Source: Aspidapion aeneum
Taxonomy: Eukaryota; Arthropoda; Insecta; Coleoptera; Brentidae
Length of the DNA stretch: 64,000 nucleotides
Assembly: GCA_963576565.1 (NCBI GenBank)
Contig: OY755038.1
Coordinates: forward strand, 176,318,907 to 176,382,906
Direction of reading: 5' to 3'
In this document: piece by piece, positions 32,681 through 43,310 of the stretch
How the letters are laid out: the number at the start of each line of letters is the position of its first letter
Position numbering within the stretch: the first letter of the stretch is position 1
The notes under the pieces: generated by a model
What the model saw: only the letters and a program-made list of their open reading frames with translations
Told to the model about the DNA's origin: nothing
Databases searched by the model: none
Position numbers and translations under genes: made by a program

Positions 32681-33048
32681 GGCGTCCTTTTTAAGCTCCT
32701 GTAGAAAATATCTAAAGGAAGCAAACAAAACAAATAAAAATTAATGGAAACTTGTACTATGTCTGCTAATTAACAAAAAAAACATATATTTTATGATTGT
32801 TTGTGCTAAAGTTTGCATCATTTACTAACCACTTTGCGCTAAATGTATTGGGATAAAACAGCTGCAACCCATTTCTAACAAGTATAAACCTGTTTTCGAC
32901 AAGTCTTAACGTGTATCTGACAAGCACTTATAAAAGGGTGGAGCGTGTTGAACTGCAGTCAGTTAGGTATAACTTTTCAAGGAAAGTGCATTATTGAGTT
33001 CTATCAACACAGTGTTTTAGTGAAGTTGGTGTTATTCAAAAAAATTAA

Positions 33049-36000
33049 ATGAGTTTTGCAACGAAATTGGTTTATAAAATTATGTGTCAGCTTGGTATGG
33101 TAGAAGATATGGATAAACATGTTTCAATTTTAAAAATTCTAAAAGACTGTGCTTTGGCCAGTAGACAAATAAGCATTGCTTTAAAAAAAGCCTCTTCAGT
33201 TGCTGAAAAATCTCATTTGACGGCGTGCCTGGGACAAGTTAAACAGTGCAAGCACATTTTAAAACAAAAAAGCCTTAAGTTTGGTCGTGCGCTTGGCGCC
33301 AAGGAAACAGCCAAACATCGCGTACAATGGGAAGACCTAAAATCAGCTTTCGAAAGCCGAGTTAGAAGTGCTGTGATTACAAATTTACAACATAAGGATC
33401 CCAAACAATTTTTAGATGATTGTTTTAGTTTATTTAAACGAAGAATAGAAAATACATTAAAAAAAGAGGATATGTTAAAAGTTAACACTATTTTAAGTGG
33501 AGATTTTCAAATACCAAAACAAGGACAAATTGGAAATGAGACAAAACACTTTAATACCGCTAATGCGATTATTGACCGTAACACAAATTTAAAAAACTGG
33601 TTTGAGAAAAATGTTAAAAATTTGCTTTTGACTGACTTGGAAGAATTTGAGCAAAATCAATCCGGATGGTCACTTACAAAAATAAATAATCTTATAATAG
33701 GAGTTAATAAATATCATCCTATTAGGGCAGGGTGCCATTTGGAAATACCCAAATGTATTGCCAAAAAACATGCATGTGTGAACGTAAAGAATGACGACAA
33801 TTTCTGTTTTGGCTGGGCTGTTGTATCAGCAATGTTCCCTATCGAAAAAAACTCTAATAGAATCTCATCCTACCCGCATCCTCAAGAAGTGTTAAATTTA
33901 AAAGGTCTAAAATTTCCAATGACTTTAAACCAAGTTGCCCGATTCGAAAAGCAAAATAATGTCTCCATAAACGTGTATCGCCTGCAAAAACTTCATAAAG
34001 ACAGTTTTAAAGTATTGCCTGCGTACATTTCTGAAGAAAAGAACGAAGAACATGTTAATTTGTTAATGATACAAAATAATTATTATTTGGATAACGAAGA
34101 GATTAACGATCTTTCTCCACCAACTTACCACTTTGTTTGGATAAAAAATCTTTCAAGGCTACTAAGTAATCAAATCAGCAAATGCAAAAAAGCAAAATAT
34201 GTTTGTGACAGATGCCTGCACTACTTCTATTCTCAAGCTGGACTCATTCAGCATATCAAAGATTGCAAAATTATTGGCAGTGTCGTGGTTCCGAAATTAC
34301 CAAGTAACGAAAAAAAAGTTGTTGAATTTAAAAACTTTAAAAATAAACAATTTGCATCGTTCATTATCTATTCGGATATTGAGTGCTTACTGCTTCCTGT
34401 TGCAGAAAATAGTGGTAAAAGAACCCAAAAATATCAAAGTCATGTGCCTTGTTCGGTAGGATATTATGTAAAATGTTCCTACGATGATTCTTTATCATTT
34501 TATAAATCTTATACGGGGCCTGACTGTATGGAATGGTTTAGTAAACAATTACTGGATTTTGCTGAAAACTTGGAAACTGTATTTCTCTGTGATTTACCCC
34601 TTGAGCCTTTAAGTAAAAGGCAAAAAATTGACTTTAAGAATGCTAAAAAATGTCATATTTGTGAACAGGACTTTTTAGTTGGTGAAAAGAATATACGCGA
34701 TCATAGTCATCTTACATCGGAGTATCGTGGTCCAGCCCATGAAAGCTGTAATCTGAACTTTCAGGATAGTCATACTGTCCCTGTAGTATTCCACAATCTT
34801 AGCTCCTATGATGGACATTTGATAATTGAAAACATCGCCAATTTGGACGGATCAATAAATTTGCTACCAATTAACAAAGAAAAATATATAGCATTTACCA
34901 AAAAAATTAATGAAAATTTAATCGAATTTAGATTTATTGATTCGTTCCGTTTCATGGCCAGTAGCTTGGAAAAGCTAGCTTCATATCTTGAGGAGTACCC
35001 ACTGGTTAAAAATGAATTTCAAAACTGGTCTGACGAACAATACAAACTTATTTTTAAAAAAGGAGTCTTTTGCTATGACTATATGAGTAGTTGGGAAAAA
35101 TTAAGAGACACATCTTTGCCTGAGCAACTTAATTTCTTTAACACGCTCGAAAGTAGAGAAATATCTCCTGCTGATTATGATCATGCCCAAAATGTATGGA
35201 GAAGCTTTGGTTGTAAAACTCTACAAGATTACATGGAACTCTACATGAAAGTTGACATAATACTTTTAATGCAGGTATTTCAGAAATTTAGAGAGAGCTG
35301 TCATAAAACGTATGGTCTGGACCCTGCTAACTATTATACGCTTCCTGGTTATACGTGGGATTGCATGCTGTATTGCACGCAACAAAAATTAGAGCTTTTG
35401 ACCGACTATAATATGGTAACTTTTATAGAACGCGGCATTAGAGGAGGGTTAAGCCAGTGCTCTAAAAGATATGTAGAGGCTAATAATAAATATATGCCCA
35501 ACTACGATTCAACCAAAGAAACATCTTTTTTGATGTACTTTGACATTAATAACCAATATGGGTTTAGCATGAGTCAGAAACTGCCGTATGAAAAATTTAA
35601 TTGGTTAGAAATTGATGAAATACTTAATTTTGATGTTAATAAAATCGAAGATGACTCGACTCATGGATACATCCTAGAAGTCGACTTGTGCATTCCCCTG
35701 AAATTACATGACTATTTCTCAGACTTGCCTTTATGTCCTGAACATCGCTGCTCCCCTAAAGAAAAGAACTCAAAAAATATAAAACTGATGGCTACATTGT
35801 GTAATAAAAAGGAATACGTAATTCATTATAGAAATCTAAAGCAGGCATTAAAAGTTGGTATAAAACTCGAAAAGATTCATAGAATTTTATGCTTTAAGCA
35901 ATCTGCATGGCTGAGACCCTACATTGAGTTAAATACTGAATTAAGACAAAATGCTAAAAATGAATTTGAAAAAAACCTTTTTAAATTAATGAACAACGCC

Positions 36001-36816
36001 GTGTTCGGTAAAACCATGGAAAATATTAGAAATCATAGTATTGTTAAGTTAATCAAAAATTGGGATGGACGATTTGGAGCTGAAGCTCTGATTTCTCGAC
36101 CTGAATTCAAAAGCATTACAATATTCAATGAAAACTTGGTTGCCGTAGAACTTCAAAAAACCGAAATATATTTCAATAAACCGATTTATGTGGGTATGTG
36201 TATTTTGGACATTGCCAAAACAACCATATATGATTTTCACTATAACTACATGGTGCCGGCTTTTGGAAAGAATTGTACTGTTACATACACAGATACTGAT
36301 AGTTTAGTTTATAACATAAAACATTATGATATTTATGAATCAATACGACGCGACTGTGACAAGTACTTTGACACCTCGGATTATGCTGAAAACAATATAT
36401 ATGATATACCAAGGGTAAACAATAAAGTGTTAGGTATGATGAAAGATGAGAATAATGGAAAAATCATGACTCATTTTGTTGGGTTGAGAGCAAAAATGTA
36501 TGCATTTAAAGCTCTTGATGGTGAATCGACTAAAAACAATATAGGCTTGAATGATATGTCAGCTAAAAAAGTGACTAAGAAAGCCAAGGGTGTAAAGCAA
36601 AACGTTGTGAAATCGAAAATATTATTTGAGGACTATCTCGACTGCCTAAATAACTTTCAAGAAAAAATGTTTACGCAAAATCTTATAAGATCGGAAAAGC
36701 ATAAACTATATTCTGTAAAACAGACAAAAATTGGACTAAGTCCCTTGGATGATAAAAGATGTATTTCAAAGGACTCTTATGAAACGTTACCGTGGGGGCA
36801 CTACAGTATTGAGTGA
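33049..36816 (+). CDS. PolB: Polinton DNA polymerase B, right copy
   Basis: 1255 codons, full length and open, ATG start, outward-pointing like its partner. The same exonuclease and polymerase motifs are present with all catalytic Asp residues. Differences from the left copy seen by eye: Lys for Asn in MLKVNT, Asn for Lys in GEKNIRDH, Met for Ile in KLMATL, Arg for Ile in AWLRPY, Asp for Glu in ISKDSY, and the clustered change after motif A. About 50 bp upstream, an AT-rich leader contains CTGCAGTCAGTTAGG, near 32955, a plausible initiator-like site. The gene ends about 840 bp from the element end. Confidence 0.95.
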   Translation: MSFATKLVYKIMCQLGMVEDMDKHVSILKILKDCALASRQISIALKKASSVAEKSHLTACLGQVKQCKHILKQKSLKFGRALGAKETAKHRVQWEDLKSAFESRVRSAVITNLQHKDPKQFLDDCFSLFKRRIENTLKKEDMLKVNTILSGDFQIPKQGQIGNETKHFNTANAIIDRNTNLKNWFEKNVKNLLLTDLEEFEQNQSGWSLTKINNLIIGVNKYHPIRAGCHLEIPKCIAKKHACVNVKNDDNFCFGWAVVSAMFPIEKNSNRISSYPHPQEVLNLKGLKFPMTLNQVARFEKQNNVSINVYRLQKLHKDSFKVLPAYISEEKNEEHVNLLMIQNNYYLDNEEINDLSPPTYHFVWIKNLSRLLSNQISKCKKAKYVCDRCLHYFYSQAGLIQHIKDCKIIGSVVVPKLPSNEKKVVEFKNFKNKQFASFIIYSDIECLLLPVAENSGKRTQKYQSHVPCSVGYYVKCSYDDSLSFYKSYTGPDCMEWFSKQLLDFAENLETVFLCDLPLEPLSKRQKIDFKNAKKCHICEQDFLVGEKNIRDHSHLTSEYRGPAHESCNLNFQDSHTVPVVFHNLSSYDGHLIIENIANLDGSINLLPINKEKYIAFTKKINENLIEFRFIDSFRFMASSLEKLASYLEEYPLVKNEFQNWSDEQYKLIFKKGVFCYDYMSSWEKLRDTSLPEQLNFFNTLESREISPADYDHAQNVWRSFGCKTLQDYMELYMKVDIILLMQVFQKFRESCHKTYGLDPANYYTLPGYTWDCMLYCTQQKLELLTDYNMVTFIERGIRGGLSQCSKRYVEANNKYMPNYDSTKETSFLMYFDINNQYGFSMSQKLPYEKFNWLEIDEILNFDVNKIEDDSTHGYILEVDLCIPLKLHDYFSDLPLCPEHRCSPKEKNSKNIKLMATLCNKKEYVIHYRNLKQALKVGIKLEKIHRILCFKQSAWLRPYIELNTELRQNAKNEFEKNLFKLMNNAVFGKTMENIRNHSIVKLIKNWDGRFGAEALISRPEFKSITIFNENLVAVELQKTEIYFNKPIYVGMCILDIAKTTIYDFHYNYMVPAFGKNCTVTYTDTDSLVYNIKHYDIYESIRRDCDKYFDTSDYAENNIYDIPRVNNKVLGMMKDENNGKIMTHFVGLRAKMYAFKALDGESTKNNIGLNDMSAKKVTKKAKGVKQNVVKSKILFEDYLDCLNNFQEKMFTQNLIRSEKHKLYSVKQTKIGLSPLDDKRCISKDSYETLPWGHYSIE
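35577..35613 (+). other. Divergent patch just after motif A, right copy
   Basis: Counterpart of 21709-21743. The sequence SQKLPYEKFNWLEI keeps the usual Polinton-type LPxxxFxW pattern, as does the left version, so both look like natural alleles. Confidence 0.85.
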
Positions 36817-37654
36817 TGACTTAGGTTAACTGTAATTTTAATAATGGTGTATTTATTTATATTGTGTTTGGTTAGATATTTTTAATAGTGAACTATATAA
36901 TATAAGTATAATCTAAATTTAATCTTAGTTTTGCCTATATAATTTATTATAAACCTGTAGAATTAGCATAAGTCTAGTAACGCCTAATATGTTAATGTAA
37001 AAATAAATATTTATATAATGATAATCATAGTACCTATAATGTTCTTATAATATACCATCTAAATATAATTAATAGAACTTGTAAGTCTACCCAGCTATAA
37101 GCATCTATGATAACTATGATCATAGAAGAATATAATATATTTCTTTATGCTATGAATAAGATTATATATTTAGTTGTATTCGTATATAAAACTTTTTTAA
37201 AATAAACAAATAAAAATTATTCTAAAGTGTTTACTATGAACCTAGTCCAAGTATGTAATACTACATATAAAAGATAAAAAAGCGAACTATCTATTCAAAC
37301 ATTTTAAGTGGTGAAAATTAAGGGATTTAAACTGAAAGAATTAATAGACATTCGTTAAAACATTATAATCGCTTTCAAGTAACCCACCCTTTAGGTAAGT
37401 TAACTACAGTCCGGCAACAAGCACAATATAGCAAGTTACAGGTCTGCTCGATGTACAAGATGATCAGCAAGACCTAAAGGGTCAGATGATGGTCAAAAAT
37501 TTATAGAAGGTTAGAATGGGTAGTACAAAAAAGATAACTGGGGAAATTACTGCCTCGAATGAAATATTCTGTGACATCCAAAAAATTACCACGTTTTCGT
37601 CTTATGGGGATTTACATGGAAAAAGTGAGCCAGAACCCTCATATATACTCTACT
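36817..37654. other. Polinton end, non-coding
   Basis: Mirror of 19668-20503, with scattered 1-5 bp indels between the arms, e.g. AGCATAAGTCTAG here against AGCATGTCTAG on the left. Confidence 0.6.
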
Positions 37655-37660
37655 TGCATT
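37655..37660 (+). repeat. Polinton target-site duplication, right
   Basis: TGCATT, identical to 19662-19667. Confidence 0.88.
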
Positions 37661-37697
37661 TAGCAATAATTTTTGTATATTTACCATTGTTAATATA

Positions 37698-38345
37698 CAG
37701 TGTGTCCACGTAAGTTGGCGGCATATGGGAAACTTTTTTATTATTAGCTTTACGAAAAAAAGTTATTCTTCATAAAAAGTTCTGCATGGTCCAAAACCTA
37801 AAATGCAACCATCAGATGTTAAATTTTTTCAGTCATATTACGAGGTTTGTCAAAAAATGTGATTTTTGCTCCAGAGTAAAGTACCTTTCTTTTTGACAAT
37901 ATCGAAAATTGTTATAAAGAAAAGATGTTTAGAATTAAAAGTAGCTTTCAAATATTCAACATTGTTTATTTACATTAAAAAATATTTTTTTCTACATTTT
38001 CTGCGATTACGTTGGAAATTTAAGTTTGCACATTAAAGCATAATTAATCTAGGATGCAAATAATAATAATGTAAATAAACAATGTTGAATATTTGAAAGC
38101 TATTTTTAATTCTAAACATCTTTTCTTTATAACAATTTTCGATATTGTCAAAAAGAAAGGTACTTTACTCAAGAGCAAAAATCACATTTTTTGACAAACC
38201 TCGTAATATGATGAAAAAATGTAACATCTGATGGTTGCATTTTAGGTTTTGGACCATGCAGAACTTTTTATGAAGAATAACTTTTTTTCGTAAAGCTAAT
38301 AATAAAAAAGTTTCCCATATGCCGCCAACTTACGTGGACACACTG
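37698..38345. mobile_element. 648-bp fold-back MITE, TA-flanked
   Basis: Near-perfect inverted arms of about 280 bp starting CAGTGTGTCCACGTAAGTTG, separated by a short centre (about 37975-38070). TA lies on both sides (37696-37697 and 38346-38347). The TA duplication and CAGTG ends suggest a Tc1/mariner-type non-autonomous element. Non-coding. Confidence 0.85.
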
Positions 38346-38682
38346 TAAACTGCACACTTTTTTTTACAATAAGTTGGGAGGACATGATGGCACCCAAACA
38401 ATTACTATATACACACTATGTGACACAAATATTTCACAACATACTTTTTAAAAATTCAAGTCCACATTGAAACAAGCACTCGACGGTCGTTAGGTGCAAA
38501 TCTCTTTGATGTTGGCAGATAAACCGACAGACCGGTGGATAGCGTGCGTTGTATCTGGCGCACAAATTTGCGTGTTTTTTTTGTGCGGCGCACAGTCCAC
38601 ATCTATAAATATTTTGACGAACACGAACAAATTTGCGTCAAATACAACGCACGACACACAAATTTATTGATCTGGACGCGGC

Positions 38683-39267
38683 TTTAGGTTAGGTGAAGTG
38701 ACTTCTAACTAATTAGTTGACTGAATCTGTAGAAGTTGGCTCTGTTAACCAATGAAAACGCGGTATCTATCGCATTTACACCAGTAAGCTTAAAACGGTA
38801 TACAGTGAAACCTCTCCTTGCGGACACCTCTATTAAGTGGACACAAACAAAATCGCCGTGTTCGAGCATTTCTTTAAATTCGCACTCTAAATACCCAAAA
38901 AGGGATGTTTCGATGTTCGTGAAACACCATGTGGCACTCGATCTTCTTTTAACTCTTCCTTGGTAGACTATTATATATGTATCTCATGCTTTTCCGTTAA
39001 ATATCTATAGAGGGTTGGCTAAGCCTCACGGTCCATAATAGTCCCTACTTCATGCTTCACTATGTGTGCAATGTCTCTGTGTCTGAAATATCATGATTGT
39101 TTCACGAAAAATTTACAATTGGGCGAAAAGGTTAAACACCATCACCTACATCATCGCATGTTTTGTGAAAGAAGATATAGATAGTAAATCTCAAATTGCT
39201 CACTAGCCATTTCCGGGAAAACGGATGTCACGATAAATTTGTTCCTAAGTGGTAATGCTAAGTTGAG
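38683..39267. other. Spacer with a pogo-like end motif
   Basis: CAGTGAAACCTC near 38805, preceded by TATA, resembles pogo-type terminal sequence, but no matching second end was found. Otherwise nothing supported. Confidence 0.35.
39246..39264 (+). repeat. 19-bp direct repeat, left of giant fold-back
   Basis: TAAGTGGTAATGCTAAGTT, repeated exactly at 55636-55654 on the other side of the element. Confidence 0.7.
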
Positions 39268-39603
39268 ATGTGCCTGAAGTTATCGACATCCACATCGTCA
39301 CATCGTCATTTTTTACAGCGGACCAAACAAATAGTGTTTGTGGTAAATGAAAATCTCACTGGGGCTATTTTTAAGAGGCTCTGATGTTTGTAAATTACTA
39401 AAGCAGTTCCACCGAATCGAGAAGGGTGGAAATCAAGTAAAATTAGGATAATTTTCCGGCGTATTTCAATATTAGAGCAATAAAATTAGATCAAAATAAT
39501 GGGTTGACAAAAGGTTTAAAATTGCGGTGCTGAAGTGATAACATTGTTTAAATATTGGTTTAAGGCTTAATATGTATTAATAATTAACACTCCCAAGAAA
39601 TAA

Positions 39604-42600
39604 AACTATCATTTGACAGTTGGTTTTAATAGGCCGGTAAAATAGGACAAAAAAAAAGAAAATTATATTGAAGTTATAGCGCTTACGTTAGCGGCAGCTT
39701 AATGGAACCTTTCAATGCTTTTTAGAAACAAAAGTGTCATTTGTCACGTTACCTTAATAGGCCGGTAAAATAAGAACAAATAAAAAAAAATATATTTATT
39801 TGACATGAAATGCGCGCTTGTAGCGCTTGGATAATAGTGGCAGTTTAATGGTACCTTCCAATGCTTTCTAGAAACAAACGTGTTATTTGTCAATTTACCT
39901 TAATAGGCCGGTAAAATAAGAACAAATAAAAAAAACAATATTCATTTGACATGAAATGCGCGCTTGTAGCGCTTGGATAATAGTGGTAGTTTAATGGTAC
40001 CTTCCAGTGTTTCTAGAAACAAAGGTGTCATTTGTCAATTAACCTTAATAGGCCGGTAAAATAAGACCAAATAAAAGAAAACAATATTGGTTTTTATATG
40101 AGATGCGCGCTTGTAGCGCTTGGATACTAGTGGCAGTTTAATGGTACCTTTCAATGCTTTCTAGAAACAAAAGTGTCATTTGTCACTTTACCTTCATAGG
40201 CCGGTAAAATAAGAACAAATAAAAAATCAATATTCATTTGACATGAAATGCGCGCTTGTAGCGCTTGGATAATAGTGGTAGTATAATGGTACCTTCCAGT
40301 GCTTTCTAGAAACAAACGTGTCATTTGTCAATTTACCTTAATAGGCCGGTAAAATAAGACCAAATAAAAGAAAACAATATTGATTTTTATATGAAATGCG
40401 CGCTTGCAGCGCCTGAGTAATAGTGGTAGTTTAATGGTACCCTCCAGTGCTTTCTAGAAACAAAAGGGTCATTTGTCAATTTTCCTTAATAGGCCGGTAA
40501 AATAAGACCAAATAATAGAAAACAATATTGATTTTACATAAAATGCGCGCTTGTAGCGCCTGAATAATAGTGACAGTTAAATGGTAGATTTCAATGCTTT
40601 TTAGAAACAAAAGTTTCATTTGTCAATTTTCCTTAATAGGCCGGTAAAATAAGACCAAATAATAGAAAACAATATTGATTTTACATGAAATGCGCGCTAG
40701 TAGCGCTTGGATAATAGTGGCAGGTTAATGTTACCTTCCAATGCTTTCAAGAAACAAAAGGGTCATTTGTCAATTTACCTTAATAGGCCGGTAAAATAAG
40801 ACCAAATAAAAGAAAACAATATTGATTTTTATATGAAATGCGCGCTTGTAGCGCTTGAACACTAGTGGCAGTTTAATGGTACCCTTTAATGCTTTCTAGA
40901 AACAAAAGTGCCATTTGTCACTTTACCTTAATAGGCCGGTAAAATAAGAACAATATTCATTTGACATGAAATTCGCGCTTGTAGCGCTTGGATAATAGCG
41001 GCACTTTAATGGTACCTTTCAATGCTTTCTAGAAACAGACGTGTCATTTGTCAATTTACCTTAATAGTCCGGTAAAATAAGACCAAATAAAAGAAAACAA
41101 TATCGATTTTACATAAAATGCGCGCTTGTAGCGCTTGGATAATAGTGGTACTTTAATGGTACCTTCTAATGCTTTCTAGAAACTGACGTGTCATTTGTCA
41201 CTTTACCTTAATAGGCCGGTAAAATAAGAACAATATTCATTAAACATGAAATTCGCGCTTGTAGCGCTTGGGTAATAGTGGTAGTTTAATGGTACCCTAC
41301 AGTGCTTTCTAGAAACAAACATGTCATTTGTCAATTTACCTTAATAGGCCGGTAAAATAAGACCAAATAAAAGAAAACAATATTGATTTTACATAAAATG
41401 CGCGTTTGTAGCGCTTGAATAATAGTGGTAGTTTAATGGTACCTTCCAGTGCTTTCTAGAAACAAAGGTGTCATTTGTCACTTTACCTTAATAGGCCGGT
41501 AAAATAAGACCAAATAAAAGAAAACAATATCGATTTTACATAAAATGCGCGCTGGTAGCGCTTGGATAATAGTGGCACTTTAATGGTACCTTCCAATGCT
41601 TTCTAGAAACTGACGTGTCATTTGTCAATTTACCTTAATAGGCCGGTAAAATAAGAACAAATATAAAAAACAATATTCATTTGACATGAAATGCGCGCTT
41701 GTAGCGCTTGGGCAATAGTGGCAGTTTACTTGTACCTGCCAATGCTTTCTAGAAACAAAAGTGTCGTTTGTCAATTTACCTTAATAGGCCGGTAAAATAA
41801 GACAATATAAGAGAAAACAATATTGATTTTGCATGAAATGCGCGCTTGTAGCGGTTGGATAATAGTGGCAGTTTAATGCCACCTTCCAATGCTTTCTAGA
41901 AACAAAAGTGTCATTTGTCAATTTACCTTAATAGGCCGGTAAAATAAGACCAAATAAATAAAAACAATATTGATTTTGCATGAAATGCGCGCTTGTAGCG
42001 CTTAGATAATAGTGGCAGTTTAATGGGACCTTCCAATGCTTTCTAGAAACAAAAGTGTCATTTGCCACTTTACCTTAATAGGCCAGTAAAATAAGAACAA
42101 ATAAAAAAAACAATATTTATCTGACATGAAATGCGCGCTTGTAGCGCTTGGATAATAGCGGCACTTTAATGGTACCTTTCAATGCTTTCTAGAAACAGAC
42201 GTGTCATTTGTCAATTTACCTTAATAGTCCGGTAAAATAAGACCAAATAAAAGAAAACAATATCGATTTTACATAAAATGTGCGCTTGTAGCGCTTGGAT
42301 AATAGTGGCACTTTAATGGTACTTTCCAATGCTTTCTAGAAACTGACGTGTCATTTGTCAATTTACCTTAATAGGCCGGTAAAATAAGAACAAATATAAA
42401 AAACAATATTCATTTGACATGAAATGCGCGCTTGTAGCGCTTGGATAATAGTGGCAGTTTAATGGGACCTTTCAATGCTATTTAGAAACAAAAGTGTCAT
42501 TTGTCAATTTACCTTAATAGGCCGGTAAAATAAGAACAAATAAAAAAAGAACAATATTCATTTGACATGATATTCACGCTTGTAGCGCTTGGATAATAGT

Positions 42601-43310
42601 GGCACTTTAATGTTACCTTCCAATGCTTTCTAAAAACAGAAGTGACATTTGTCATTTTACCTTAATAGGCCGGTAAAATAAGACCAAATAAAAGAAAACA
42701 ATATTGATTTTGCATGAAATGCGCGCTTGTAGCGCTTGGATAATAGTGGTAGTTTAGTGGTACCTTCCTGTGCTTAATAGAAACAAAGGTGTCATTTGTC
42801 AATTTACCTTAATAGGCCGGTAAAATAAGACCAAATAAAAGAAAACAATATCGATTTTACATAAAATGCGCGCTGGTAGCGCTTGGATAATAGTGGCACT
42901 TTAATGGTACCTTCCAATGCTTTCTAGAAACTGATGTGTCATTTGTCAATTTACCTTAATAGGCCGGTAAAACAAGACCAAATAAAAGAAAACAATATTG
43001 ATTTTACATAAAATGCGCGCTTGTAGTGCTTGAATAATAGTGACAGTTAAATGGTACATTTTAATGCTTTTAAAAAACAAAAGTGTCATTTGTCAATTTA
43101 GCTGTAGGCCGGCAAAATAAGACCAAATAAAAGAAAACAATATTGATTTTACTTGAAATGCGCGCTTGTAGCGCTTGGATAATAGTCGCAGTTTAATGGG
43201 ACCTTTCAATGCTTTCTAGAGACAAAAGTGTCCTTTTTGTCACTTTACCTTAATAGGCCGGTAAAATAAAACCAAATATAAAAAACACAAATTTGATTTC
43301 ACATGAAATG
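39604..43310 (+). repeat. Fold-back arm: ~146-bp tandem array, forward
   Basis: About 25 copies at 145-148 bp spacing. Each contains TTAATAGGCCGGTAAAATAA, then GAAATGCGCGCTTGTAGCGC, then CTTTCTAGAAAC and TGTCATTTGTCA. GCGC(N5)GCGC inside the unit is a small inverted repeat. Confidence 0.93.

Larger units (their letters stand above)
19668..37654. mobile_element. Palindromic Polinton (Maverick) derivative, 18.0 kb
   Basis: A 17,987-bp element made of two inverted arms (19668-28410, 8743 bp; 28923-37654, 8732 bp) around a 512-bp centre. The first 100 bp of each arm, starting AGTAGAGTATATATGAGGG, are identical by eye. It starts AG, ends CT, and has a 6-bp duplication, all as in Polintons. Each arm holds, from the outside in: about 840 bp non-coding; a PolB gene pointing outward; a 22-23 bp minisatellite; about 3 kb of AT-rich DNA with small frames. 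None of the other Polinton hallmark genes (retroviral-type integrase, FtsK-like ATPase, Ulp1-like protease, major or minor capsid) is recognisable. It is therefore non-autonomous for integration and any virion formation, but keeps normal Polinton length. Confidence 0.9.
28923..37654. repeat. Polinton palindrome, right arm
   Basis: Inverted near-identical partner of 19668-28410; ends at CTCTACT followed by the TGCATT duplication. Confidence 0.93.
19499..38682. mobile_element. Older TIR element split by the Polinton and a fold-back MITE
   Basis: The left end AGCCACGTCTAGATCAATAA (19499 on) and the right end, reverse complement AGCCGCGTCCAGATCAATAA (to about 38682), are inverted repeats of about 30 bp. 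Sequences just inside both ends share GCGGCGCA and AATTTGCGTC motifs. Without the Polinton (17987 bp plus 6) and the TA-flanked element (648 bp plus 2), the original would be about 540 bp. TA lies at or next to both ends. It is the landing site of the other two. Confidence 0.6.

Noticed and set aside
19668..37654. The palindrome as a pure assembly artefact
   Set aside because: Arms differ by substitutions, a dense patch and indels, the centre is unique, flanks differ, and an exact 6-bp duplication is present. Reads are still needed for proof.
38800..38830. A pogo-type element from the CAGTGAAACCTC motif
   Set aside because: Only one end seen; no second inverted end or transposase found nearby.
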